A stretch of DNA of 64,000 nucleotides. Origin: Lutraria lutraria. Taxonomy: Eukaryota > Mollusca > Bivalvia > Venerida > Mactridae. The stretch covers positions 33,804,399-33,868,398 of the forward strand of contig OZ026841.1 in NCBI GenBank assembly GCA_964023205.1, given 5' to 3'. Numbering within the stretch: the first letter of the stretch is position 1; the number at the start of each line of letters is the position of its first letter. The notes beneath the pieces are model-generated. The model had not been told where the DNA came from. It made no database searches and saw nothing but the letters and a program-made list of their open reading frames with translations. Positions 36,212 through 47,599 of the stretch are shown here, one piece after another. A program made the position numbers and the translations under genes.

Positions 36212-36547
36212 TTGACAATCGAAAAGAAGCAACCGATAGACATATATAGGAGTTTTATTTTGGGGAACCAGCGTATATTCAGAAAGGGGACACAAGAAAA
36301 TACAATCTTTTTAGGATCAGTACTACTGCACAAACATGCTGCATATAAAACGTACAAGAGCTTTTTAGAGAATATAGCAACCGAAATATATTCTGGCGTT
36401 GAAAACATTGAAATGCGCATATATGAACATATGGAAATCGGTAGTCATGACGATGGAAAATCCCTCACAAAAGTGACTGAACATGTCTTACTATCCGCAA
36501 CTAGATTTATTTGCACAAAACAACATACAACAATGCTAAAGGAATAA
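36212..36547 (+). pseudogene. Possible MULE-like transposase fragment
   Basis: A 111-codon frame includes NTIFLGSVLLHKHAAYKTYK, then MEIGSHDDGKSLTKV, TEHVLLSATRFIC and TK. The order (F-L-G-P-V-L-L-H-like strand; spacing to a G-x-D-x-G-like segment; hydrophobic, then C-T-K-H-like) resembles the catalytic core of MULE-type transposases common in molluscs. The expected 'FP' and 'C..H' positions are altered, and flanking domains are absent. This is moderate-confidence pattern recognition; a unique host exon remains possible. Confidence 0.4.
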
Positions 36548-36549
36548 AC

Positions 36550-37270
36550 GACAATCTGTCTACTGGAAACCAAAAGAAACGAGTGAACTACATGTAGTAG
36601 AAAAAAGTGTGTGATGTTGTACGGCTATGTATGCTTATATTACGAGGTCATCTCTTTCAGTAATAAATAATAGGTACAGTAGATCTAGAGTTTTTCTTCA
36701 AAAATGTCTTCTTACAGACGTAAGAAGATGGTTCGCTTAGAAAAACAACCATTTTGTTAGAGGCGAATCGTCATTCGCATTACAGATCGTGACCCATCAA
36801 TGAATTGGATGTTCTTATCCTCGCAAATTGTCTTTGATGACTGTAGAATTATGATCTGTTACTTCAAATCTTTCGACTAGGTCAAAATTGCTTCTGTGTC
36901 GTATATCGTATTGCACCTTATTACACGCACGAACAATGATAATGTAAGTACGTTCAAGATTTTAAAATATCAAGGATACCAAATAATGGAAATAGTCTAT
37001 AAAATACGCGTAGTTCTTATCTAGAGAATGTGACTGTAAATGACTTAATTAAGGGAGATAACAAAAACAGTCTTGCGGGTATCTTTAACGACAATAGTAA
37101 CAGTTACCAAACATTGACCGATATTTATTTGACTACCAGATGTTTTGTAGATAGTTTTATTTTACTATGGTATTAAACACTTTGCGCCAAACTATGGGAG
37201 AAAATAAAACACAACACTATGAAACCAATAAATACAATTTGTGATCTGTTTGGGCAGTGGACACATTAAA
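36550..37270. other. No gene seen
   Basis: AT-rich sequence with no recognisable frame. Confidence 0.45.
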
Positions 37271-37274
37271 TCAT

Positions 37275-37515
37275 TTCAACAAAATAAAGAATAAGTCTGG
37301 ACAGTGGTCTTCAATGGACGAGTTATACTGTACATTTAGTATCATCGAATATTTAGGGTTGGGAGAATTTGTATTACCACTGAAATCACGAGAAACATGT
37401 GAACATGTATAAATATTTGCTTGTACCTGTGGAATGTCATTGATGTAGAATAGATTACACGATTTACGTGTATGTATAGCAGACGACTTGCCATTTGGTT
37501 CAATCAAAACATGTT
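37275..37515 (+). repeat. Dispersed repeat family R2, copy 2
   Basis: Second copy of the 32420-32650 repeat, same orientation. It carries 'tcactgaaatcacgagaaac', 'tggaatgtcattga', 'agcagacgac' and 'ttggttcaatcaaaacatg', with small indels. Confidence 0.75.
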
Positions 37516-37704
37516 GAAAATTATAGACAGTGCAGAACAGAACATATATTTATTAAGCATATGGCAAAAAAATAGTTTCAACATAAAAAAATGATAAATA
37601 AGCTAACAAACAGTTTACATTTTAGTATACATGATATAAACGCAATAATCATAAATACATGTTCACACAAGACAAGAGAAACACAGTAAATATAAATAAT
37701 ACAA

Positions 37705-37755
37705 TAGGAGGAGGAAAATAATGTACTCGAACCCACGACCTCCTGCTTGCTAGTC
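37705..37755 (-). repeat. tRNA-like B-box fragment beside 'taggaggaggaaaataatg'
   Basis: The minus strand reads 'ggtcgtgggttcgagtacat', a B-box-like element, running into the sequence shared with 30660-30690. Probably a SINE fragment. Confidence 0.45.
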
Positions 37756-37759
37756 AGAT

Positions 37760-38380
37760 ACTAATTTATACATACATATACTATATATACCATATGGCTA
37801 CAATAAATTTGTAAGTTATTTATCCGTACATATTATTCCCTGTACTTGTATAAGAATAGAATAAAACATATATGGCTATAATAATTTATATGTTATCTGT
37901 CTTTCTTTTCTACTTACCTGCATATCAGAATTTACAGGTCGCTTCCAATATTTATCACTTAAATTTAGGTACCTAGTAGGCGTGATTCATATCACATACA
38001 AACAGTTATTCTGCCAATATACATTCGTACAACTTTATGCACTTCAAAGACAAAAAAAATATCTGGTTTTCACTGACATCCCCATAATACGGGACCGCCC
38101 GTAATCTTTATGTATTAAAATATATTTGTAGATGTATATCACAAGATAATAAAAACCGAAAGTTTTCAGATGTGCTGTTTCTCAATTTTCACAAAACCCC
38201 TCAAATATGCTGGGATATAATTTATATGTTTATATACTTACATGTAGCATCAACGTCTAGGGCTATGGTGACGGACGGCTAGGGTTCAATATGTGCTTAA
38301 TTTTCAGGGTTTTCAGCATTTTAACGTTATGATAGTAAATATGCATAAGATCTGCCTAGAAAGAACTTGGTCATGGGATT
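37760..38380. other. No gene seen
   Basis: AT-rich sequence with no recognisable frame or repeat partner in this window. Confidence 0.4.
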
Positions 38381-38385
38381 CACGT

Positions 38386-38470
38386 GGAATTCGAGTGCCT
38401 CGAACCAATATTGGAACCACAAACTTTCATTCAGGTGTCCAGCGCTTTACTATCAGACCACTGATCTGAA
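38386..38470 (-). repeat. tRNA-like sequence (SINE head)
   Basis: The minus strand carries 'agtggtctgatagtaaagcg' (A-box-like) and 'gtggttccaatattgg' (weak B box), at roughly tRNA spacing. No acceptor pairing was found, so a degenerate SINE is more likely than a tRNA gene. Confidence 0.4.
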
Positions 38471-38757
38471 ACACTCAACTTGCGATGTATAATTGTGTCA
38501 GCATATTGTCGGTTCGGAAAAAACGGAAAATACCTTTAGACGCGAAATGTTTTGTGATATTAGATATAAATATGTTGCCATGAAATAGTTTATGATATAT
38601 ACAATGCACGCAGTTTTAACTGATAGCGTAAACTTTTCGTATGCATTGGTTAGAGTGCATATTTGGGTTTTCTTCGTAATAAAGAAAGCCTAAAGGAGGG
38701 ATGGTGATTGTTGCTTTCTTATTATGAAAAATATCCAAGTACACTTCAAGTTGTGAT

Positions 38758-38912
38758 GAGTTTTTTACGGGTACTATCGAGTGATTTACATGAACCATAG
38801 AGTTTTTTTCGGGTACCATCGAGTTATTTACGGGTACCATTGAGTTATTTACGGGTACCATTGAGTTATTTACGGGTACCATTGAGTTATTTTATTTACG
38901 GGTACCATCGAG
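38758..38912. repeat. 21-bp tandem repeat with GGTACC
   Basis: About seven units of gagttatttacgggtaccat-type sequence. The central three are identical and the ends are degenerate. 21 is divisible by three, so a minus frame repeats M-V-P-V-N-N-S. Probably non-coding. Confidence 0.85.
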
Positions 38913-38914
38913 GT

Positions 38915-39875
38915 TTTGTTTTTGTACATTGCTAATTGATTGTTGTGCTAACGACACATGAAGCAAACAAAACCGAAATAATTGCTATTTCCACAAGACG
39001 AATTACGTTTTGCACTGAACAAATGACAATAGTGCATTAAAATTTGCCTAAATGAACGTAACAAACTTACAAATGTAGTTTCAAACATAGAGAATTGAAG
39101 ATGCACAATATAAGTCAGTGGAGGCGTTCCATATGTGTGCATGGATACCAGAAATAATGGTAATTTCCTTGCCAAAGTCGCTTTGGTCTTATCCCATCGC
39201 AACATGCCAACAGCCTCAGAGCGTTTATTTGGCGATACCTACTCGCAACAGTCGTAGTTGTACAACAATGTAGTTGTTTTAATGACATTTTCGATTTAAC
39301 CACATAATTCTACATAACGTTTTGGGCATGTTTTTTATTTTCTTGAGAAAGTAACTAATATGTTCGTGAATATTCACGACTGTCGAAATAAGTGGATAGT
39401 GGTGTTTGTACAAGGATCTTTTTCATCATTGAAACATAGTTTTCCCGCCCATTTTACAAAAATCACGTAAATTTGCCTTCCACGAGAATGTCATTTTTAC
39501 TGTGGAGAACGATATCTATTATCACAAAAAGAAATTTGACATTAGATAAACACGGCCAATTTCTTGTTTTGCAACATGGCAATCATAATCGTGTACAGTC
39601 TTACTGAATTCGATTACGCGGTTCAAAAGTTATCACAGTCATGTTAAATATTTTATTGGCTTATACATGTACAGTTCATGGCTAAATAAATTTTAAAATT
39701 ATCTACATTGGCGATACATGGTTACTACTATGTTCATATTATAATGAAAATACATGTATATTAAATATATGTACAAAGTGCAACGAAAAGCGTGTATAGA
39801 TACGTGATAAACATGGTAAAATATGAGAAATAAAACCATTAATAATTTGTATACAGTAAAGGTATAGTAATAGTT
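38915..39875. other. No gene seen
   Basis: Short overlapping minus frames at 38948-39303 have no motif. Confidence 0.4.
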
Positions 39876-39879
39876 ATCA

Positions 39880-39980
39880 TTACTAGCTTCCTTGGAGTTC
39901 ATTTTGGCATTAACCAGTACTAACCACATTCTAAACGCAAGCTTTTTGGCAAGCTACTCCACATAATTCAGAGGTGAAGG
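39880..39980. repeat. Dispersed repeat module, second copy
   Basis: Matches 31825-31935 ('aaccagtactaac', 'ttggcaagct', 'cacataattcagaggtga') and ends just before the left end of the palindrome. Confidence 0.55.
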
Positions 39981-39998
39981 GCAATTGAACATAGGATG

Positions 39999-42185
39999 AC
40001 CCTAGTGTCTGTGAAAACGCTAGTGCCACTGAACATTGACTTAGACTCCACTGTTTCCATAAAGTCGTAATCAAAATAAGTAAAGCATATACATGAACAG
40101 CAGGCAGTAGCAAAATGATCGAACACAATTATACACATTATGATAAGTAAACATTTCCATGTTACAGGTTTCTTTTCTATTTTTGTTTTCTATTTTCTTT
40201 ATAGCAAACAAACATATTAGGTAAAAAAAGTATGCTTACTTGTTAAACAATGTCTGCTTACGTTCGAAACAGACACTCTAACCTGCACTCAGAGAGATAT
40301 TTGAAAAAAAATAGCTTAACTATTATTAAATATTATATATTTTGAATAACAAACATACACTTTATTACATTAATCTTAAGCTGTTACATTTTCCTATTAA
40401 GTCATTGAGTTATTTTATGTTCAATTGAATATTTAGATGATAAGATGACATGTTACTATTTGTATAATTATTTAATGTACTTTTTTTTACTTGAAAATGT
40501 ACCACGTACACGTCTAAAATCAAGTTTGGCATTATAAAGTATCGGTAACAACTAAAACATGTTTCTGTATCGTACCAGTTTAAATAATATTTCTTTTGTT
40601 CTCAGTTAATTTTAATTGTTCAATTTCGGTGCGTATGTTTTTCTTCCTGCATCTGTATACCGGTAGTTACCATATACGCGTACAGCGTGAATCTTTTAAC
40701 TTAAACCCTATTATAAAAAGTTGTAACTACTAGTAAAGTGTTATATAACACTTAATTAATACTTAGCAATTTCTTGTTTACATAAATGTAAAAAGTTATA
40801 CTTCTAAAATGGTTTTGAGTTTTCAACAACATTACTTAACTATACATAATTATTCTGTCTGCTCAATAATTGTATACTACATTATAGGTAAACATTTAAA
40901 TTCCGTTCTGGAAATACTACAGAATAATAAGTTTTTTTTTGTGTGTTTTTCTTGTTTCAGTTGTATTCCTAAACGACTGATAAACTTACCCAAATCGTAC
41001 CGATAAAACATACTTTGTATCATGTTCATATGATTATGTTTAAATAAAGTAAAGTTATAAAAATGAAAAAGTTGTAATACGTAATTATCTGACCGAATTC
41101 ATTCACAAGCCAATATGAGTTTGGCATTGGAAGAATAATCCCATTTCTGGCATTTCATGCAAATCTCGTTTAACACGAGAAACATGCGTGTCAAAATATG
41201 TTCACTTATAAACATTCAACATATTTTGACACGCATGTTTCTCGTGTTAAACGAGATTTGCATGAAATGCCAGAAATGGGATTATTCTTCCTATGCAAAA
41301 CTCATATTGGCTTGTGAATGAGCAGACATAATAATTATGTATAGTTAAGTAATGTTGTTGAAAACTCAAAACCATTTTAGAAGTATAACTTTTTACATTT
41401 ATGTAAACAAGAAATTGCTAAGTATTAATTAAGTGTTATATAACACTTTACTAGTAGTTACAACTTTTTATAATAGGGTTTAAGTTAAAAGATTCACGCT
41501 GTACGCGTATATGGTAACTACCGGTATACAGATGCAGGAAGAAAAACATACGCACCGAAATTGAACAATTAAAATTAACTGAGAACAAAAGAAATATTAT
41601 TTAAACTGGTACGATACAGAAACATGTTTTAGTTGTTACCGATACTATATAATGCCAAACTTGATTTTAGACGTGTACGTGGTACATTTTCAAGTAAAAA
41701 AAAGTACATTAAATAATTATACAAATAGTAACATGTCATCTTATCATCTAAATATTCAATTGAACATAAAATAACTCAATGACTTAATAGGAAAATTTAA
41801 CAGCTTAAGATTAATGTAATAAAGTGTATGTTTGTTATTCAAAATATATAATATTTAATAATAGTTAAGCTATTTTTTTTCAAATATCTCTCTGAGTGCA
41901 GGTTACAGAGTCTGTTTCGAACGTAAGCAGACATTGTTTAACAAGTAAGCATACTTTTTTTACCTAATATGTTTGTTTGCCATAAAGAAAATATAAAACA
42001 AAAATAGAAAAGAAACCTGTAACATGGAAATGTTTACTTATCATAATGTGTATACTTGTGTTCGATCATTTTGCTACTGCCTGCTGTTCATGTAGATGCT
42101 TTACTTATTTTGATTACGACTTTATGGAAACAGTGGAGTCTAAGTCAATGTTCAGTGGCACTAGCGTTTTCACAGACACTAGGGT
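39999..42185. repeat. 2.2-kb palindrome (foldback), 15-bp loop
   Basis: The left arm 39999-41202 and right arm 41218-42185 are reverse complements over 968 bp around the loop 41203-41217. Differences are few and mostly substitutions; the only large one is a 236-bp segment (40866-41101) present only in the left arm. Outer ends read accctagtgtctgtgaaaac on the left and its complement on the right. No transposase frame is present. It could be a long foldback transposon or a segmental inverted duplication. Because the arms differ, a simple single-molecule read-through artefact is unlikely. Confidence 0.95.
40866..41101 (+). other. 236-bp segment present in only one palindrome arm
   Basis: The left arm reads gctca, then this segment, then ttcacaagcc; the right arm (complemented) joins gctca directly to ttcacaagcc. 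Within it, 40888-40960 has the form of a 73-nt intron: ag|gtaaac at one end and a polypyrimidine tract with tttcag at the other. An insertion after duplication, or a deletion from the right arm, would both explain it. Confidence 0.8.
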
Positions 42186-42225
42186 TAGGAGCTCTAAACC
42201 CCAAGTGTCTGTGAGCGTTTAGATA
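42165..42225. repeat. Small hairpin at right edge of palindrome
   Basis: cacagacactaggg (42171) is followed by ccaagtgtctgtg (about 42203-42214), forming an imperfect hairpin. The same word, agtgtctgtg, marks the left end of the palindrome near 40004, as expected for a terminal motif of a foldback element. Confidence 0.6.
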
Positions 42226-42439
42226 TAACTCAGCAAATACTTTTACACAAAAATTCTTACAATTATCATATTTTTTCTTTCATTTGCAAGTATTTTGTGA
42301 CAGCTCTATCTATTATGTGATTTTATAAACAAAACCTTCCCCGCCGTTCTCCCATGTATGTGTGTATTCAGGTTTGAATGTAGATATGTTTTATGTACTT
42401 TTGCATTTTGTATGCTTAGATGTAATTAATGTATGTAAT

Positions 42440-42525
42440 TAAAGCATATATATGATTATATATATATAATATAATGTATGTATGTATGTACATGTATGTA
42501 CGTATGGATGGATGGATGGATGCAT
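42440..42525. repeat. Microsatellites (TA), (TATG), (GGAT)
   Basis: A run of at-rich dinucleotides passes into (tatg) units and then four ggat units. Simple sequence only. Confidence 0.85.
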
Positions 42526-42529
42526 TACT

Positions 42530-44350
42530 TATGCATTTTACATATACTATGTAACCTAATGGGTCAATTGACCTAATGGTTTTTAGTTCTGAACAATATA
42601 GTTTCAAACTCGCATGTCTCAATGCATGATATTTCTGGTGTTGAGAAGAAAACATCATTGTCATATTAATATAATGTATTTGATATTGGAATATAATACT
42701 TTATGGTGGTTTATTATGTAAAAACGGGACAAACTCAATGGTGCAATATAATATATCTAAGTCATTAAAAGGCACATGTTTCTCTCTGATTAAAATGATT
42801 TTAACAGATTTCCAAAAACATATATTGTATTTATATATTTTTCAAATTCTGACTTATCAAATAAAAGTACAAAATGTACGCATTAAAGTTTCAGTACATG
42901 AAGGTCAAAATGAAAGTAACGTTTAAACTTCAGTAAGAGGTAAAAGTAATTTCAGTGACCATAAAAGTGTCGGTAAAATGAAAACTCGAGCCTAAAATAA
43001 GCCTAAAATAAGATAACTCCAATAGCTGGTTTATTGGGTCGGTCAAGTGAGTCATTTACTGAGATATTGAGACATACAGTGATCCATAAACACAATTCTG
43101 AAAATATCTAGCAGCTGATAGGTGACAAAACTGGGTGAACTGTAAATCTATTTAGTGTTTATCGATGTGGAATTTCGATGAAAATCTATAACGTATATTT
43201 TGATTATCTATCTGTGCTGTTGCATAACTTCTACTTGTGTGTATATAACTGGTAAGTGAAACGCAGGTTGACGTGCACGTGCTAAACCATAAAATCGTTT
43301 TTCACTTGAAGGAATAATTAGACCTGCGATTTATAAACAATGGCATAATTGTTACCACTACCCATGATGTTCATTAAGAGTAACACATATGATTTAAAAA
43401 AAAGAGAAATATAAAGAGTGAAGTATCTATTTTGTGTCGGCGTACTTACCGTGCTAAATTCTACTTGAAGTTAATTGCAAATATTTTCTTACTTGTATTT
43501 TTGTAGCACTTCGTGACATTTTGGAACACACCTATAACACGCATGTGAATTCTTAATGTTAATTGCGTATCAAATTCAAGTAATTATATCTTCAATGTCA
43601 ATCTACCAACCAATTCAAAATTAATGGATAATCATTGTACCGTATTAGCAGCAGAGTATGATATTTAAATTTACCCATAATGTACCCATTATTGCAACAA
43701 TAAATCAAACTGGCTTCATTATATTATTGGGTGCGTTTAAAACTCTGAGGCATGAAAGTCTTCTGAGTTAACTGACGATTTAGGATAATAAGTGTAAAAA
43801 CGGGTATGAGTTATTTGAATACACGTTATGATATCACATCGAATCAGCCATGACATTCAGATTACACAATTCGGACAATCGGGCGTGAAATTTTAGGTTT
43901 TCAGATAATCCGTTGTTGAATAATCGCGAGTATTATTTACATTAAGAGTAACGGTTAAAATATCTGAACACTAATTGTACCGTTATCATTTATGGTCAAT
44001 GTGCTTACACATTTCTACTTATAACTAATTACACATACTGGTAATTTAGCAATTGTACCAATAACGTGTAATAGAAATTTTCATTGATGTTTTATACTCC
44101 TTCCGATTTTACAAATCAACAATAGTGATTGCAGGAATGTTTTAAGAGGAGATAGCCCTTTGTACACGTAAGTATACTAACTTATATATATAAATATATA
44201 TATATATCATACATACGTAGATAACCACCTAGATTGATTGATAATTATGGCTGGTCATTATGAACAGAAAAATACTTATGTCCTCTTTATCTCCACTCTA
44301 GAGTCATTTATACATGTAGTTACATTTCATAGCAATGTAGAATGTAAACA
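42530..44350. other. No gene seen
   Basis: AT-rich sequence between the palindrome and the Harbinger element, with an (AT)-rich stretch near 44183-44212. No recognisable frame. Confidence 0.45.
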
Positions 44351-44352
44351 TA

Positions 44353-44394
44353 CTGAGGCGTGTTCAACAATGCGAGCGCTCGAACTGCGATCGA
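44353..44394 (+). repeat. Harbinger left terminal inverted repeat
   Basis: 42 bp, one mismatch to the right end. It contains the palindrome gagcgctc, repeated again at about 44396 and as a half-site at about 44437. Confidence 0.9.
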
Positions 44395-44506
44395 CCGAGC
44401 GCTCGCCGTACGCAATATTGGTATCGTGAACGGTTGCGAGCGCCCACTTCAATTTCAAGATGGCGTCCATAACGACGAAAGTTTACGGAAGTGAAAATAC
44501 ATAATT

Positions 44507-44707
44507 GTGTTTTATGAGATACCGAGCAGTCTCGACGATAACGACAGTGACAGGGTGCTAGAGATGGTTTCTATTATACGCAAGAAAACAGTCATTCTAC
44601 TTGATAGGGCGAAAACTGTGCCGACCAACAGTGATCCTGTGTTCAAGGCACTCTTTCGAGTTTCGCAGGCCAAGAAAATCATTTCGGGTGAATATTTTCG
44701 TAAATAG
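44507..44707 (+). pseudogene. Possible first exon of the Harbinger plus-strand gene
   Basis: A 66-codon frame follows the left terminus and is rich in Asp/Lys with no recognisable domain. Its position, promoter-proximal and upstream of the transposase remnant on the same strand, suggests a first exon or leader. No strong donor site was verified. Confidence 0.3.
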
Positions 44708-45039
44708 ATATGTTTTATTTCAATACTTTCCTTGTTAGTATCCCGGCCCGTGAGTAGGAATTTTAGATTTGGAGCTTATTTTAGATATTCTCAGACAGTG
44801 GGGGGGGGGGGAGAGGGGGTTATGGCCCCGTCTATATACCAGTACAAGTAGAGAGTATTGCTTTGTTATTATTAACTGATATACGTTTTCTGTTTGATAA
44901 AACAATATTACTGGAGATCTACAAAATTAAATAACTTGGTCTAGAATCGATGGTAAATAAATGAGCTTAAATTAATTATTGTACATGATCTTTTGATAAA
45001 GATGAATCTAATCAATGTAAATGGTCTTCATTTTTCAGT

Positions 45040-45830
45040 CACTATTGGAAATGGTTGGTCTACTCACTGTGGTGCAGTCAATCAGTCTGGAAAGACCTTA
45101 TGCTGGCGAGTGATTCCTCTGCAATCAGATCTTTGGTGGTGTAGCTGATCAGTTTTGACTATGTAAATGTTCCCTACATTAATAACCTTGCTAACTTTTG
45201 TTGGGTAATGTGTGGGGAAAGTATTCTTCCCTCAATGATACGTTGGCCAGACTGGATTGTATATGAAGATATATACCCAATGGGTTTTCTCACAGAAGGT
45301 GCTTTCCTGGCTGATTCTGCTATAGATTGAAGCTACATACAGATTATTCCCATTACAGGACCTGCAGAATGTAGTGACTCATTATCATATAATATGCAGG
45401 AAAAGATACCATGTATTCTTTCTGCAGGGTGTGTGTGACAGCACATTGCAATTCAGAGATTTTTATGCATACCCTAGGTCAGTACATGATTCCATGGAAT
45501 TAAGATACTGTCTGCTATATATTGCAATCATTTGAAAACTGAGTGCCATAATAATTACCACTTGTTAGGTGATTCTACCTACTGTCTGTTTAAATATTTG
45601 TTGGTTCCCTTTAGGATAATTGTTCACTGTGAGTTCCACCAAAGTATGTACATATAGTAAGATACTTTGTGTTGTTGAAGCACACATTAGGAAAACTTTA
45701 GTTTTTGGATGTGTACAAAGTGTCTATCATTACACATTATCTTCACATGCTGTATTTTACATAATTATATGCTTGAATAACCAATTTTTAAGCACATTTA
45801 ATATCACCACTTGATAATGAAAAATGCTAT
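45040..45830 (+). pseudogene. Harbinger DDE transposase, decayed
   Basis: Across frameshifts and stops the translation gives FGGVADQF (helix-turn-helix-like 'VADRF' region, about 45130-45155); RWPDWIVYEDI; GPAECSDS; RKRYHVFFLQGVCDSTLQF (Asp codon 45437-45439); FYAYPRSVHDSMELR; YHLLGDSTYCLFKYLLVPFR (Asp codon 45571-45573); then RYFVLLKHTLGKL. This is the DDE_Tnp_4 order of Harbinger transposases, which cut and paste the element. The two Asp residues remain. The expected Glu before 'R-x-F-x-L-L-K' is replaced by Val. It is inactive. Confidence 0.85.
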
Positions 45831-45834
45831 CTTA

Positions 45835-47595
45835 AGTTGTTGGCCTGTGATAAGATCACTGAATTAGCTGCATGATCATTTTGTCAAATAATTTATCTCA
45901 TTTTTATCATTTACTCATGTTACCACTTTGGCTCAGACTTCCTAGTAAATACTATGTGTAGTACTTCAATGAACAAACTTAATCATACTAAACTGAAGCT
46001 TTGTTAGAAATTGCTTTGTAAATATTGATCTATTGTGAATTCTGCAAAATGTTTATTAACTGACAAATCAAATTACTTATTTTCTACTCTTCTAGACTCA
46101 AACTAAAAAATCCACAGATTATTGGAGGTCACAATTCAGTTGACTGCTGGTAGTACTTTGTAAATAGAACTAGTTTTACAACTATTTGGATTTTTATTTT
46201 TATGTATGTGCAAATTTTATTTTCAAATCCATTTATGTTAAATAGTTATTTTATAGTATATTTTTAAAGCTCTTGGTATGGTCTAACAAGTATTGAGTTA
46301 GGTAAATACATGTATACAAATGTAGATAGATTTATTTCAATATACAATGTGTTAAAATGTTGTACATAAATAAAACATCTATATAACTAGAAACAACATG
46401 TATGCATTCATTAATAGCAAAATCAGACATTTTATATCAAAGATAACACACAAAAGAGTTAAAATAAACCCTTATTTCCATTGCAGTCAATTATAAGTTA
46501 TACAAAGCTAATGTTTACTTATTTGTATACTGACTAGAAATGAATTCTGTATCTGTACATGTGGTCATTGAAAAAAACATTGAGTGATACAGAAAGATAT
46601 TTAGATAATTTGTATAGTACATCCTCTCCAAAGCAACACCCACTGGGAGAATCAAAATTATGTTGTTGTTGAGAGGTTGTTGCTCTACAGAGGTTAATAG
46701 TAACAATGTACAGTGGGGAAATGCATGCTGTCATTGAAGGGAGGTAATGTTTCTAGTAGGTCGCACTGGAGAGGTTGTACTGTATAACACAAGTTACCAA
46801 TCATATAAAATACATAGCATAATATTGAAAGACATTTTAAGACTAAGCAAATTATAGTTGAAGCTATGTATACATGTATATGTAATTTTCTAAGAAGTTG
46901 ACTTATTTTGGTGTAAATGCAACATTCAATCATTTGTGTCAATCAGTCTATGTCAGTGTCAATGTAAATACTAAATTGTAAAATGTATTTTTGTGTATGA
47001 ATTGTTCAATATTCTAGCTCTTCATGTTAATTATCACTTCATAATAAATGCAAAATTTCAGTCAATTTAATCAGTTGTACAAATGTTATATCTAGATACA
47101 AAAAAATGTAGTCCAAAATACAAGTAATGACTAATTAGTTTACCTCACTTCTATTTTTCAGAGTATTTAGATTTCATTAAGTCTCATTTTAACTGTGTGA
47201 AACATTGGAAGACATATAATTATATAGTTACAGGTAGTCATTTATCATATTTCAATTAGTTATATTAATAAACAAACAGAGAATGACTATGCTATGTCTT
47301 TAACATTATAATTATGTATTTGTTTAATGAACACTTATTATGAATTAAGTTCATGTATGTTTTATAATTGTTAAAATTGAGACATGATTCAAATGACTGC
47401 TGAAATTACTGCTTTGTTAGTAAAACTATGTTTACAATTATCTAGAATTTGTTGTTTAAATAAATTTTAAAGAGGTGTATACACAAATAAACAGTATAAT
47501 AAATAGACAAATGAAAAATGCCTTGATAGATTTATACAAACTTTGTATTCATTTAGTTTAGTTACATAAAACTTAAAAAAAAGTGTGATTGTTTT
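45835..47595. other. Harbinger interior without recognised gene
   Basis: AT-rich sequence between the two convergent genes. Overlapping minus frames at 46515-46942 are unassigned and may be decayed pieces of the second gene. Confidence 0.4.
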
Positions 47596-47599
47596 TTAT

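Noticed and set aside
39999..42185. Palindrome as a sequencing read-through artefact
   Set aside because: The arms differ by substitutions and by a 236-bp segment, which a folded-back read of one molecule would not produce. Spanning reads would still be desirable.
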